64,000 bases of DNA, taken from positions 10,712 to 74,711 of the forward strand of contig JBARZE010000026.1 of NCBI GenBank assembly GCA_049649525.1. The letters run 5' to 3'. This stretch comes from JAAURB01 sp049649525 (lineage in GTDB: Bacteria; Cyanobacteriota; Cyanobacteriia; Cyanobacteriales; Microcoleaceae). This document shows positions 47,401 through 56,950 of this stretch, one piece after another. The notes beneath the pieces were generated by a model. That model worked only from the letters and a program-made list of their open reading frames with translations. It was not told the origin of the DNA and ran no database searches. A program made the translations under genes and the position numbers. Each line of letters begins with the position of its first letter. The stretch's first letter is position 1.

Positions 47401-48760
47401 ATGAAAAATACGATTATGACCAATACCGTTAAAAAAGCATCTTCTTTACCTCCAGGAAACTTAGGTCTACCTCTCATTGGCGAGTCTATCCCATTCTTCA
47501 ACGATTCAAATTTTATTGATAAGCGTCAAAAAAAGTACGGAAAGATTTTCAAAACTAATATTTTTACTCGCCCTACCATAGTCATGATAGGCTCCGAAGC
47601 CAACCGATTTTTATTTACCAACGAAAATAAATATTTTTCTGCGACTTGGCCTGCTAGTACTAAAACTTTGTTAGGAAAAAATTCTCTATCTGTGATAGGA
47701 GGAGCTATGCACACTCAACGTCGTCAGCTCATGTTTGAAGCTTTCAAACCTAGAGCATTAGCTAGCTATCTACCCACAATAGAAGCTCTGACAACTCGTG
47801 ATCTCGAAAAATGGACACGCATGGGGACTTTAACCTGGTATCCCGAATTGAGAAATTATACTTTCGATATTGCAAGCAAGTTATTCGTCGGTAAAGATGG
47901 GGGGTCGCAAACAGTTTTAGGAGAGCTATTTGAGGAGTGGTGTAATGGCTTATTTACTCTTCCCATACGTCTTCCTTGGACGAAATTTAGTAAAGCTTTA
48001 CGGGCGTCGCACCCTAATGCTAGAAGAAATTGAAAAAATTATCTTGAAGCGTCAGAAAGAAAAAGATTTAGGGGAAGATGCTTTAGGAATTTTATTGCAA
48101 GCTAAAGACGAAGAAGGAAATAGTTTATCTTTAGAGGAACTCAAAGACCAAGTACTTCTTTTATTATTTGCAGGTCACGAAACTCTTACGTCTGCTTTAG
48201 TTTCTTTTTGTCTATTGATGGCGCAACATAGAGAAATATTCACTCACATTTGTACAGAGCAAAATCGACTAGGAATAGACAAACCACTCAACCTCGATAA
48301 TTTAAAAGAAATGGTTTATTTAGAGCAAGTTCTCAAAGAAGTATTGCGTTTCATTCCTCCAGTTGGTGGTGGTTTTCGAGAAGTCATAGAAGATTGCGAG
48401 TTTAATGGTTATTCAATTCCTAAAGGTTGGGTGGTGCAATATGTGGTGGGAAAAACTCATCAAGATAGAGAAGTTTATCAACTTCCAGAAGAATTTGACC
48501 CCGAGCGCTTCAGTCTAGAAAGAGCAGAAAATAAAAACAAAATCTTTAGTCATATACCTTTTGGTGGTGGCGCTAGAGAGTGTTTGGGTAAAGAATTTGC
48601 TCGGTTGGAAATGAAAGTTTTTGCTGCTATGTTGGCACGTCATTATGAATGGGAACTTCTTGCAGACCAAGACTTAACAATGGGTGCAAGTATTACTCCA
48701 CATCCCCGTGATGGTTTACAAGTAAGTTTTAAAAAGCAGCAGTGTTCAGCTTCACAGTAG
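47401..48760 (+). pseudogene. cytochrome P450, CYP120-like, one frameshift
   Basis: Two frames (47401-48033 and 47930-48760) join to a P450 of about 445 residues. The first carries the proline-rich start LPPGNLGLPLIGESI and the C-helix region GGAMHTQRRQLMFEAFKPRA. The second has the I-helix oxygen-activation motif AGHETLTS, the ExxR motif in EVLRFIPP and the heme loop FGGGARECLG with its Cys ligand. The break is at the GGG at 48002-48004; removing one G gives KALRRRTLMLEEIEK. The likeness is to CYP120, a retinoid/terpenoid oxidase in cyanobacteria. No redox partner gene is near. Confidence 0.82.
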
Positions 48761-48767
48761 CAGATTT

Positions 48768-49034
48768 CTATTTACCCAGGGATTCACAACCTACGCCATC
48801 TTTATCTCTATCTAACTTGTGGCGGTCATCTCCTTTAATAATGACTGGCGCGTTAATTCCTAATGCAGGCAAGTCTTTACAGTTAAGGTCAGGTGATGAT
48901 ACGGGAATACAGATTTGATTACCGTAGATATCTGTTGGGTAAGCTGGGTCACAGTCTTGAGCTGATAGTAATAGTGCGAGAAGTAACGCCATAGAAATTG
49001 GGTGAAAGACATCATACACTTCTCTCGATATCAT
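48768..49034 (-). CDS. small secreted excalibur (calcium-binding) protein
   Basis: The product is 88 residues. A hydrophobic signal segment (PISMALLLALLLSAQ) is followed by a Cys-rich region and the excalibur motif DRDKDGVGCE. The ATG at 49034 is preceded by GGAGGGG at a normal distance; the internal ATG at 48992 is less well placed. It is probably exported and binds calcium through DxDxDGxGCE. It converges with the P450 gene. Confidence 0.72.
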   Translation of the reverse strand: MISREVYDVFHPISMALLLALLLSAQDCDPAYPTDIYGNQICIPVSSPDLNCKDLPALGINAPVIIKGDDRHKLDRDKDGVGCESLGK

Positions 49035-49779
49035 GAAGCCCCTCCGGAGATTTGTTCTGCGTGTATGGATAAATTTAGTTGCAAATTTGGTAGCGATGCC
49101 GTGATTGCGGCGGCTACTAATCGCAAAGTGTGCCGTCAGTGGTAATCACACATTTTGCACTATCGTACATACAGCATCTGGGTTGGGGGCGTTTCGTTCT
49201 GCGCTGCTTAGATCCAAACGGGGTATAGGTTTATCGCATGGCACTTCTAATCAAGTTTCCGTTTGTCAGAGCAGACCATTATTGACAGAATTACATCTCA
49301 ATATTCACGATGTCGCAGAATGAAACGTGCGAAGCTAGCTGATCTCCTCAAACTTCCATCTTGGTATTTTAGCCCCAGGCTTAGCTGCATTAATCGCCCT
49401 ATATGCTGTTCCACAACGTTTCTTGCAATATCTAGCAAAGTGGCGATCGCCTAGAAGCTCAAATTAGATATAATTACTAACGCTCGGAAATTAAATCTTG
49501 TTCTAACTGAGTTAGTTTTACAAACTCCAAAATTCAAAATAAGAAACGGTTAATAAAGAAGCGATGGGTACGTTCTTACCGATGAAGAAGTGAAGCACGG
49601 ACAAGTTACGAACAAAGCTAATAAGCATTCTAGCTTAATGCATGGAAGTGTTTACAAGTTCCGTAGTTTTCGGAACTTATAATTGAGGCAGGTTATTTCT
49701 AACAAACTAATAAGTTGGCTACACTAATTACAATCTTACGCAGCAGATATTATATGCTTTCAAGCTTAATATAGACTCG
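49035..49779. other. 745-base stretch without an intact gene
   Basis: No complete gene is seen. Around 49368-49466 the plus strand reads GILAPGLAALIALYAVPQRF, a plausible fragment of a membrane protein without start. The rest is AT-rich and lacks coding character. This is in keeping with the decayed genes on either side. Confidence 0.4.
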
Positions 49780-50016
49780 CTACCCTCCAACTTGTTCCTC
49801 AATCCTAAATTGTTCTGGGGCTTTACGTTTAGCAACAGCCGCAGTAATCGCTTCTCTATAGAATTGAGCCATAGATTCCCCTTCTCTTAGCAACCCTTCA
49901 AGCTCTTGTCGCATACTTTCAGGAATTCGAGTCTGAGCGACAACTGATTTTTCATTTTCACTAATTGGGGTATACCAGCTTTTTTCGCCATTTCGGTTCC
50001 CATACGGGGCTGCCAT
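49780..50016 (-). CDS. ribbon-helix-helix-like small regulator
   Basis: The product is 78 residues. After a polar start (GNRNGEKSWYTPISENEK) comes SVVAQTRIPESMRQELEGLL then REGESMAQFYREAITAAVAK, the beta-helix-helix layout of RHH/antitoxin-type DNA-binding proteins. A strong AAAGGAGG site precedes the ATG. A direct repeat ATTGCCTTGTATG in its leader may be the operator. Proteins like this are common on cyanobacterial plasmids. Confidence 0.65.
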   Translation of the reverse strand: MAAPYGNRNGEKSWYTPISENEKSVVAQTRIPESMRQELEGLLREGESMAQFYREAITAAVAKRKAPEQFRIEEQVGG

Positions 50017-50031
50017 TATATTCCTCCTTTC

Positions 50032-50100
50032 ATTGCCTTGTATGCTCTAGTATAGCCAATATACAAAATAAATAGCAAGAGTTGACAATTGCCTTGTATG
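50032..50100. promoter_or_regulatory. divergent promoter region with 13-bp direct repeat
   Basis: ATTGCCTTGTATG occurs at 50032-50044 and 50088-50100. A TTGACA box at 50082-50087 points to the right, toward the gene at 50190. The two copies flank an AT-rich core. Binding by the RHH protein encoded next to it is plausible. Confidence 0.5.
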
Positions 50101-50189
50101 TAGGTAATGATAATAAATATAGCAAAAGAGAGAGGCGCTTCCTACGGCAAAACCTCTCTCCAAGCTAGTACACAAGTAAGGTAACTAAC

Positions 50190-50426
50190 ATGACTACATT
50201 GTACTGTGATTGTAGTGTTGAGCAATATCAATCGACTGAAACCATTGTCGCCCGAGATGGTAAACAGGTAACATTTCATTCAGAAATCCACGGAATTATA
50301 GACGGTCGCAACTGGCGCTATGTACGTCACGAGCTAAATTGGCGCTATAGCAACTATGAGTTACAGGTTCAGGCGTGTAATGATTATTGGCTGAGTGAAG
50401 ATGAAGCTTGGACACCATTTCATTAA
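50190..50426 (+). CDS. small protein, in frame with a topoisomerase fragment downstream
   Basis: The product is 78 residues (MTTLYCDCSVEQYQSTET ... DEAWTPFH) and ends in TAA. The same frame continues after that stop as AIDWAVEQRNLRRYVAEIHS and then runs into a topoisomerase I C-terminal half. It may be a real small plasmid-type protein, or the N-terminal part of a longer protein cut by the stop. The family is not recognised. Confidence 0.5.
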   Translation: MTTLYCDCSVEQYQSTETIVARDGKQVTFHSEIHGIIDGRNWRYVRHELNWRYSNYELQVQACNDYWLSEDEAWTPFH

Positions 50427-51021
50427 GCGATAGACTGGGCGGTAGAGCAACGCAATTTACGCCGCTATGTTGCAGAAATTCATTCACAGTTGGCGTTTCA
50501 GAAAGATGATTTCAGTCATGAGCCTTGTCTTAGCAGTATCGCAGCGTCGGGTGTAAGTGACAAAGTTATTGAGCTTGACACAGTTCGACGCGATAAAGAT
50601 AACACTCGATCTGCCCTTTTGCCATCATCGGATTTGAAACCTAGTGAACCTGTAACCACAACAGTAGCGACTGCTAATATTTCTCATAAAGTTGTCGATA
50701 TTGAGAAGAAGGAAGTGAGTCAGTCTCTACCTGCACCCTTCACTACTAGCTCATTACAACAAGCCGCTGGAGATAAATTAAATCTAACGACAAAAACAAC
50801 GATGAGTATAGCTCAGAAACTCTATGAATCTGGATTAATTACTTACATGAGAACGGATTCTTGCTCATTATCTGAGGAATTCTGTTCAGCAGTAAAAGCT
50901 TATTTGCAACAACACGACTCACAAAATCTCCCTGAAGTTATGACTCAACATCGTAATAATAAATCGGCTCAGGAAGGACATGAAGCGATTCGACCCACTC
51001 ATATTGAGGAGACTCCTGAAC

Positions 51022-52202
51022 CAGAAATGTTGAATCGGTCGAGGAATCTATCTAAAATTAGACACACTACACCTATTATCAGCAAATTTTGTCAACAAAA
51101 AACGCTCCTTAGGTAACCAATGAACATAGCTGATGTTTTCACACATAAAAGCCTGTAAATAACGCAGCTTGTCTAATAATTTATTTCCAAACTCTTTAGG
51201 AATTATGACTAATTGCAGCAACACGTAAGCGATTAAACAGACATAGATTGGAATAGTGATTCTATTAGTATTTTTAGTGATTAAACGGTCGAGTTTAAGA
51301 TGCATCTTTAAGAACTTCCAGAATAATTCTATTTGCCAACGTAATCGATCAGATTCTCCCACTTCTTCATTACTAATTCTTTCTACTCCTGTTTCAGGTA
51401 AATTGGTAACAAAACGAAATTCAGTTTTGCTTTCTATCTCACAAAAATTGACGACTCGGGCTACCACTTGCTGACTACCTGTTCCTACTAATAATTGACT
51501 ATTGTCCAACATTTATAGCCGAATATTGTTTTTTATTAAGAATAAAAAATATCTTTGAGTTTCACTCATTAATTTTTCAACTCTTGACAGGCTTGAAAAT
51601 CCTCTGTCCATTAGACTAACTCCTTTTGATGGAGTAGCTTCTATCCTAGAGTCTCCATACTTACTATCATGACCTTGGCCAAAATGAATTCAAATACCTC
51701 CTGGTTCTGCCGTCAATAAATTCAGACCAGCAAACAGTTTGACTTGGTAAAAGTCTTGAGACCATAATAGTTTACTTGTTCAAGTCACAATAGTTGAATC
51801 CAATGGGAATAATACTAACTTATCTGACTGTTTTTTATCAGAAAGTTTTAACTTTTTTCTCAGCTTTAAAAATAAATTATAAAATTGAAGTGGGTCTCGA
51901 TTTTTGCGCTTCTTTAGAGAAAGTTGAAATATCTACCTTTATGCCCCGCACATTTAGGCGTTTAAATAGGCTCCTCATACTCGCGATTGCTTTGATCAAG
52001 GGCAAAATTTAGCCAGGTAGAAACAAATAGGAATGAACTCAGGACTGGATAATCATCTTGAGGAAGCTCTCCTAGGAGATTTTTGACGAGGTGAGGAAAG
52101 TTTGATACCATACAGCTATTAGTTTTTTGAAATTCATAAGCCTCCAGTCTATCAGATTAGAGGCTCTTTTTTAAGTCTTTTCACTAACATTCAACACTTC
52201 TG
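51022..52202 (-). mobile_element. IS4-type insertion sequence in topA, inactive
   Basis: The element is 1181 bases and flanked by a perfect 9-bp target duplication CTCCTGAAC (51013-51021 and 52203-52211). Its ends are inverted repeats: CAGAAATGTTGAAT on the left and CAGAAGTGTTGAAT on the right, 13 of 14 alike. The minus-strand frame 51048-51512 is the C-terminal part of a DDE transposase with DRLRWQIELFWKFLKMHLKL, close to the YREK signature of IS4-like enzymes. Upstream parts of the transposase are frameshifted, so it is immobile by itself. Confidence 0.85.
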
Positions 52203-52336
52203 CTCCTGAACATTTAAGTTCATCACTTCAAGGGCAAGAATTACAGTTGGATGAACTGATTTGGAGTCGGGCGACCGCATCTCTATGTAAGCCTGCCATA
52301 GTAGAGAAAACTCAGGTGAAAATAATTGCAGGTGAG

Positions 52337-52499
52337 CAGGGCGAAGCCCTTGGAAGGCAGAAGGCAGAAGGATGATCCCTCAAACTTATCCTGCTTAGAT
52401 ACAAGCCCTGACTTAAGAAGTCGCTGTAAGTTTAGTGGGAGTCCAAGCTCCTTCCAAACCAGTGACCCTCTGCCCTCCTCCCTCTGCCCTCTACCCTCG
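52337..52499. repeat. repeat-bounded insert A in topA
   Basis: This 163-base insert begins with GGCAGAAGGCAGAAGG and ends with CCCTCTGCCCTCTACCC, so heptanucleotide repeats in inverted orientation bound it. Removing it joins the topoisomerase reading ...IIAGE-YEYHFLLKGN in frame. The middle shows no gene. Confidence 0.7.
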
Positions 52500-52783
52500 T
52501 ATGAGTATCATTTTCTGCTTAAGGGTAATCGAATTGTAGAGTCTTGTTATGCTAAATATTGGCAGAATTTAGCAGAAGAAAAAGACTTACCTGAATTTAT
52601 AGTTGGACAGACTTTAGAGTTAGAGAGCGTTCGTTTAAGTCAACACAAAACTGAAGCGAATAAACGATTTACTGAGCCGAGTTTGGTTAAGACTCTGGAA
52701 AAAAATGGTATAGGTCGCCCTTCAACTTATGCTACTATTATCAATACTTTAATTGATAGAGCTTATGTGACATTGATTGAACG

Positions 52784-53037
52784 AGGGCAGAAGGCAGAAG
52801 GCAGAAGGCAGAAGGATTATAAATTAAGAGATTCAAACTCGCCACTAATTGTAGACGATCAAATCAAAGATTTTAATAGGGATCTTGTATCTAAAAGTAT
52901 GAAGCGCGACAATGCAGTCTTAGAAGAAACCCCCATGAGTGATTGTCGTAATAAGGGAGAAGAAAAATCAAACCCTCTGCCCTCTGCCCTCTGCCCTCTG
53001 CCTTCAAAGGCGTTGGCGTAGCCTCTCCGCCAGGAGA
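52784..53037. repeat. repeat-bounded insert B in topA
   Basis: This insert of about 254 bases starts with four GGCAGAA-type heptamers and carries CCCTCTG heptamers at 52975-53005, again inverted with respect to each other. It ends with GCGTTGGCGTAGCCTCTC, the same small repeat that broke the NB-ARC gene at 44278. Removing it joins TLIER to KPDKKNLVVTELGL of the topoisomerase. Boundaries are good to a few bases. Confidence 0.68.
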
Positions 53038-53568
53038 AAGCCTGACAAGAAGAATTTAGTCGTAACAGAGTTAGGCTTGAAGGTTGATGAAATTCTATTT
53101 CAGGTGGTTCCAGATATTATTAATCCAGGTTTTACAGCTCAACTTGAAAAGAATTTAGATGAGATTGCCGATTGTCAATTGAATTGGGAGTAATGGCTAA
53201 TTGATTGGAATACTCAAACGTTTCAACCTGCACTGAATCGGGGTAATCAAGTGATTGAGCAAGTCATTTCTTAACAATTAACAGAGTTCGATTGTCCTAT
53301 TTGTGGTGCTAAGTTGAAGAAGCATCAATATATTAAAAATAAAGAGTCGAAAGTGATGCTACGTTGTTCTCAATTGGGTAATTCTGATTGTAAAGATGTG
53401 GCTTATTTTCAATCAAGGGATTTGTTTTGGAGTCCTAAATATGGAGATTTGCCGGGGCAGGTTAAACCTCAAAATCAGAATTTGGCTAAGGTTAAACCCG
53501 CAACTAAAACTAATACTCCTGTTTCGGGAACAGTATCTAGAAGCCCTAAATTAAGGAAATCTCTGTAG

Positions 53569-53891
53569 TTAAGTGTGTTGCGATGGCGTTGTATTGCGTG
53601 ACTCAGCTTTTATGACGTAATTCTATTGCCTACATCAAGTTTGCTGTTAGTAATATCTTCACGGGGAATATTCCTGTAGTTATCTATCTACTTTTCATTC
53701 CCTTTATCACCCCTTGAGATCTCTCTATTCTAGTAATGAGGTTCTATCTCATAAACCTTTGCAAACATTATCATGCTAGTAATACTTGGAAACAAAGTTG
53801 AAGAACCGCCTTCTTGGGCTATTTAGTAATATGCCTAATTAGTTACTATTAGATTAAGTCTAATTATAAATCAGAGAAGTTGCATTACTTA
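53569..53891. other. intergenic stretch between topA relic and ankyrin gene
   Basis: These 323 bases hold no gene I can support. The sequence is AT-rich with no clear hairpin terminator for either flanking gene. Confidence 0.35.
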
Positions 53892-55796
53892 CTATAAACC
53901 TTCTCGGGCACCATGAGATAAAAGAAATTCAACCATATTTCTATTCTTTTGTTGTACAACTCTATGTAATGGACTATATCCCTGAGCGTCTCGAATATTA
54001 ATATTCGCCCCATAGGTAACAAGAAGTCTGATAATCTCATCATTGCCCAACTGTTGACAAGCAAGAGTAAGAGGGCTACAACTATATCTATTCGTTAAAT
54101 TGACACTTGCACCAGAAGACAAAATATATTTTATTGTCTGTCTATGATTACCTTGCACTGCTTCACATAAAGCACTATTTCCTACTTGATTTATATGATT
54201 AATATCGGTATTATATTGAGTTAGAAGCTCTACAATATCTTGATGCCCTAAACGGGCTGCCCAATATAGAGGAGTGTTACCATATTTATCTTCTGTGTTG
54301 ACATCTGCACCATAACTAATCAAAAGCTCACCAATATCTCTACAGCTTATGTAACTTGACTCATAACTTACAATTGCCACTTGATGCAAAGGAGAAAACT
54401 CAAATTTTCCTGTCTTTTCATTGACTCTTGCACCCTGATTGAGCAGAAGTTCAATCAAAGTTTTATTTTTATACTTACGTCCAATCGCTGTAATCAACCA
54501 TGAATCTCCTTTTGACAATCCTTTTGTTAATCTAGAATTAACATCTATTCCCTGTGCGAGATAAGACTTGACTAATTCTATATCCCCAAGCATCAGAGCA
54601 ATATCTGGTTCTGTAACAGCATTATTATCTAATAGAAGTTGAGCAATTTTCTTGTGCTCATTAGAAACTGCTAAGTATAGAGGAGTGCAGCCATCTTTTG
54701 CTCTGGCATTGATTTGTGCTCCATTAGTAATTAAGAGTTCAACTATATTCTGCTCTCCTCGTTGGGAAGCAATATGCAAAGGAGTATAACCGTTATTATC
54801 TACAACGTCAATGCTTGCACCATGAGCAATTAGGAATTGTACAATACTCTCATTCTCCTGTGCAACTGCTATGTGTAATGGACTCAAATTTTGTCTACAT
54901 CCGCTAATATTAACCTCAGCACCATAGGCAACAAGAACTCGAACAACTTCATCACCACCTTTACGCTGTAAAGCACGCAGAAGAGGAGTAAAACCATTAT
55001 TGTCTGTTAAATTGACTTCTGCCCCGTGCTGCAAAAGAGATCTTAGTGTGTCTGGACAATGATTTTTGGCTGCTCCAAATAATGCACTGGCGTTTTCTTT
55101 ATTAAGGATATTAACATCAGCTCCGCAATCTAACAGAAGTTCTACAATTTCCCGATTTCTTAACAAAGCAGCCTGATGTAAAGGGGTATGACCTCCTGTA
55201 GCTTTAGCATTAACATCAGCACCATGAGCAATCAAAAGGGAGCAAATATCTAGACAATCTATAGCTGATGCTCGATGTAGTGGAGTAACATTATGAGGTT
55301 CACTCCTCTCTTGAACATTTGCCCCCAAATCTAATAGAAGTGCAGCCATAGCTCTGTTTCTGTTTGTGATAGCTGTCATCAGCCATGACTTACCCTTGTT
55401 ATATCCTTTTTTTAACTTAGAGTTTACATCTACTCCCTTTTGTATATATTGCTTGACCAACTCAACATCTCCAAGCATCACAGCGATGTCTGGCTCCATT
55501 GTGGCACCATAATTTAGCAGAAGTTTAACAATTTCCTGATGCTGACCCAGAGCTGCTAGATATATAGGAGTACAGTCATCTTCTGCTTTAACATTAATCT
55601 GTATTCCATAATTCAGCAGTATTTTCACTACATGTATGTGTCCTTGAAAAGATGCTAGATGCAAAGCAGTTTGGCTACGGCTGTCTCTAGCAGAAATATT
55701 AGCTCCATTAGCAATCAGTATATTAACAATTTCTCCATCGCCCTGGTAAGCAGCAATAAGCAATACAGAACCAGTTTTTCTTTGAAAGTTAAACAT
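53892..55796 (-). CDS. ankyrin-repeat protein
   Basis: From the ATG at 55796 the product is 634 residues, made almost wholly of about 17-18 ankyrin repeats (for example GHTPLHQAALLRNREIVELL and NNGYTPLHIASQRGEQNIVE). Two unusual inserts interrupt it, each with AVMLGDVELVKQYIQKGVDV-like sequence followed by SKGDSWL or NKGKSWL, so the two halves look like an ancient duplication. No signal peptide or membrane helix is visible. It is a protein-binding scaffold; it lies directly downstream of the RHS fragment and could be an immunity or partner protein. Confidence 0.85.
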   Translation of the reverse strand: MFNFQRKTGSVLLIAAYQGDGEIVNILIANGANISARDSRSQTALHLASFQGHIHVVKILLNYGIQINVKAEDDCTPIYLAALGQHQEIVKLLLNYGATMEPDIAVMLGDVELVKQYIQKGVDVNSKLKKGYNKGKSWLMTAITNRNRAMAALLLDLGANVQERSEPHNVTPLHRASAIDCLDICSLLIAHGADVNAKATGGHTPLHQAALLRNREIVELLLDCGADVNILNKENASALFGAAKNHCPDTLRSLLQHGAEVNLTDNNGFTPLLRALQRKGGDEVVRVLVAYGAEVNISGCRQNLSPLHIAVAQENESIVQFLIAHGASIDVVDNNGYTPLHIASQRGEQNIVELLITNGAQINARAKDGCTPLYLAVSNEHKKIAQLLLDNNAVTEPDIALMLGDIELVKSYLAQGIDVNSRLTKGLSKGDSWLITAIGRKYKNKTLIELLLNQGARVNEKTGKFEFSPLHQVAIVSYESSYISCRDIGELLISYGADVNTEDKYGNTPLYWAARLGHQDIVELLTQYNTDINHINQVGNSALCEAVQGNHRQTIKYILSSGASVNLTNRYSCSPLTLACQQLGNDEIIRLLVTYGANINIRDAQGYSPLHRVVQQKNRNMVEFLLSHGAREGL

Positions 55797-56024
55797 ATTA
55801 CTCAACTCATATTAACTATTTTGTAGCTATTTCATACATTCAAATTTATTAATTTATTTTAATTAAAAATCAATGATTTGAAACTGAGGATTAATTGTTG
55901 AGTCTATATTTTTGGAGGCTACAGAGATTTCCTGATTCTTTTTTACACTAAGTTTCAACTGTCATAATTCTCTACCTTATAGCCTCCTTGTTGTTCTTTT
56001 AAAAGGAGAGATATAATGCAAATT

Positions 56025-56789
56025 TTATATTAAGCCAGATAGAAAAGCTGATTTAATATGATGATTCTTAACAAATCCTTCGATTCGAAAAGTTATTCCT
56101 GTAAAAGGGTCTATTCCTATACCATCCCATGCACCTGTTGGAATGCATTTTTGTTCATATGCATTACCAATCATGTCTATCACACCATAGTCATCTAAAT
56201 CTATTGGGAAGAAGCTTGATACTTTTTCTAATGATGGATGGCTTGGAACTCGAGATTTTGCGGTAAAAGGTTCGTCATAAGCGTTTTCAGGGGGTTCAGT
56301 AACCCATTCGTAATGCACCGTTTCAATAGCACGTGCTGTTGAGTGAAAACCAGAAAGCTCGCCAACTCTAACAGAAGGGAAAAAAATATGATCTTCGTCT
56401 ATTGTGTAATTACAATTGTTTTCTTCATTCAATTCTAATACAACTGCTCCTATCATAGATAGACCAACAAGGATGTCAAGTAACTTGAAGGTACTCACCT
56501 GCTCTGTGACAGAAATAAATCCTGATGGGTCAGTATAGTGAATTGGATTCGCATTTCCATATAAGTACTTATGTAACGTAATTGGCTCAGCTACTCGACC
56601 CTCATAAACATCTCGACGAGTAAACCGTCCAACATTCCGGTCATAGTAGCGATCGCGTAAATAATACTGTCCTAAATTCCCATCAAATTGCTCCCCTGCA
56701 AACAGATAGTTATTCTCAACATCACCCGTAGAATCTAATAACTCGCCAAAGGCTTCATAGTTATAGTCAGCAACGCCGGATTTTTTGCT
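56025..56789 (-). pseudogene. orphan RHS-core tip with C-terminal domain
   Basis: The open frame without a normal start reads VADYNYEAFGELLDSTGD, then LGQYYLRDRYYDRNVGRFTR and YLYGNANPIHYTDPSGF, the RHS repeat-associated core and its conserved end. A C-terminal domain of about 165 residues follows (from GTG 56498 it would be 157), with a hydrophobic helix LDILVGLSMIGAVVLEL and a polar part ending in HIKSAFLSGLI. Upstream of 56789 the frame is closed by two stops. Such tips are left by recombination at polymorphic toxin loci. The C-terminal domain is not recognised; no known toxin motif is seen. Confidence 0.75.
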
Positions 56790-56950
56790 TTATTATGAGA
56801 GGAAAATTAATTAGATACTGGTCAACAGAAGTAATCGGCTAGCCATAAATGCCTGTAATTAAGGAGTGAAAAATAATTAAGAAAAGGTGGGTTTACTTTG
56901 CAGCAACCCACCCGATAAAATTAACAATCGCACTTTACTGATGTGAAAGT

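Larger units (their letters stand above)
50427..53568 (+). pseudogene. topA: topoisomerase I (type IA) C-terminal half, multiply interrupted
   Basis: The catalytic-Tyr region is clear: SIAQKLYESGLITYMRTDS (Tyr in the middle). It continues with SAQEGHEAIRPTHIEE, then after an insertion element HLSSSLQGQELQLDELIW, then FTEPSLVKTLEKNGIGRPST, and a C-terminal zinc-ribbon-like CPICGAKLKKH. The TOPRIM half is absent. The gene is interrupted by the IS at 51022-52202, by inserts at 52337-52499 and 52784-53037, and by stops near 53191 and 53272. It cannot make a functional enzyme. Confidence 0.85.

Noticed and set aside
51794..52012. Plus-strand open frame of 72 codons inside the IS4-type element
   Set aside because: It lies opposite the transposase direction and looks like a shadow of the decayed N-terminal half.
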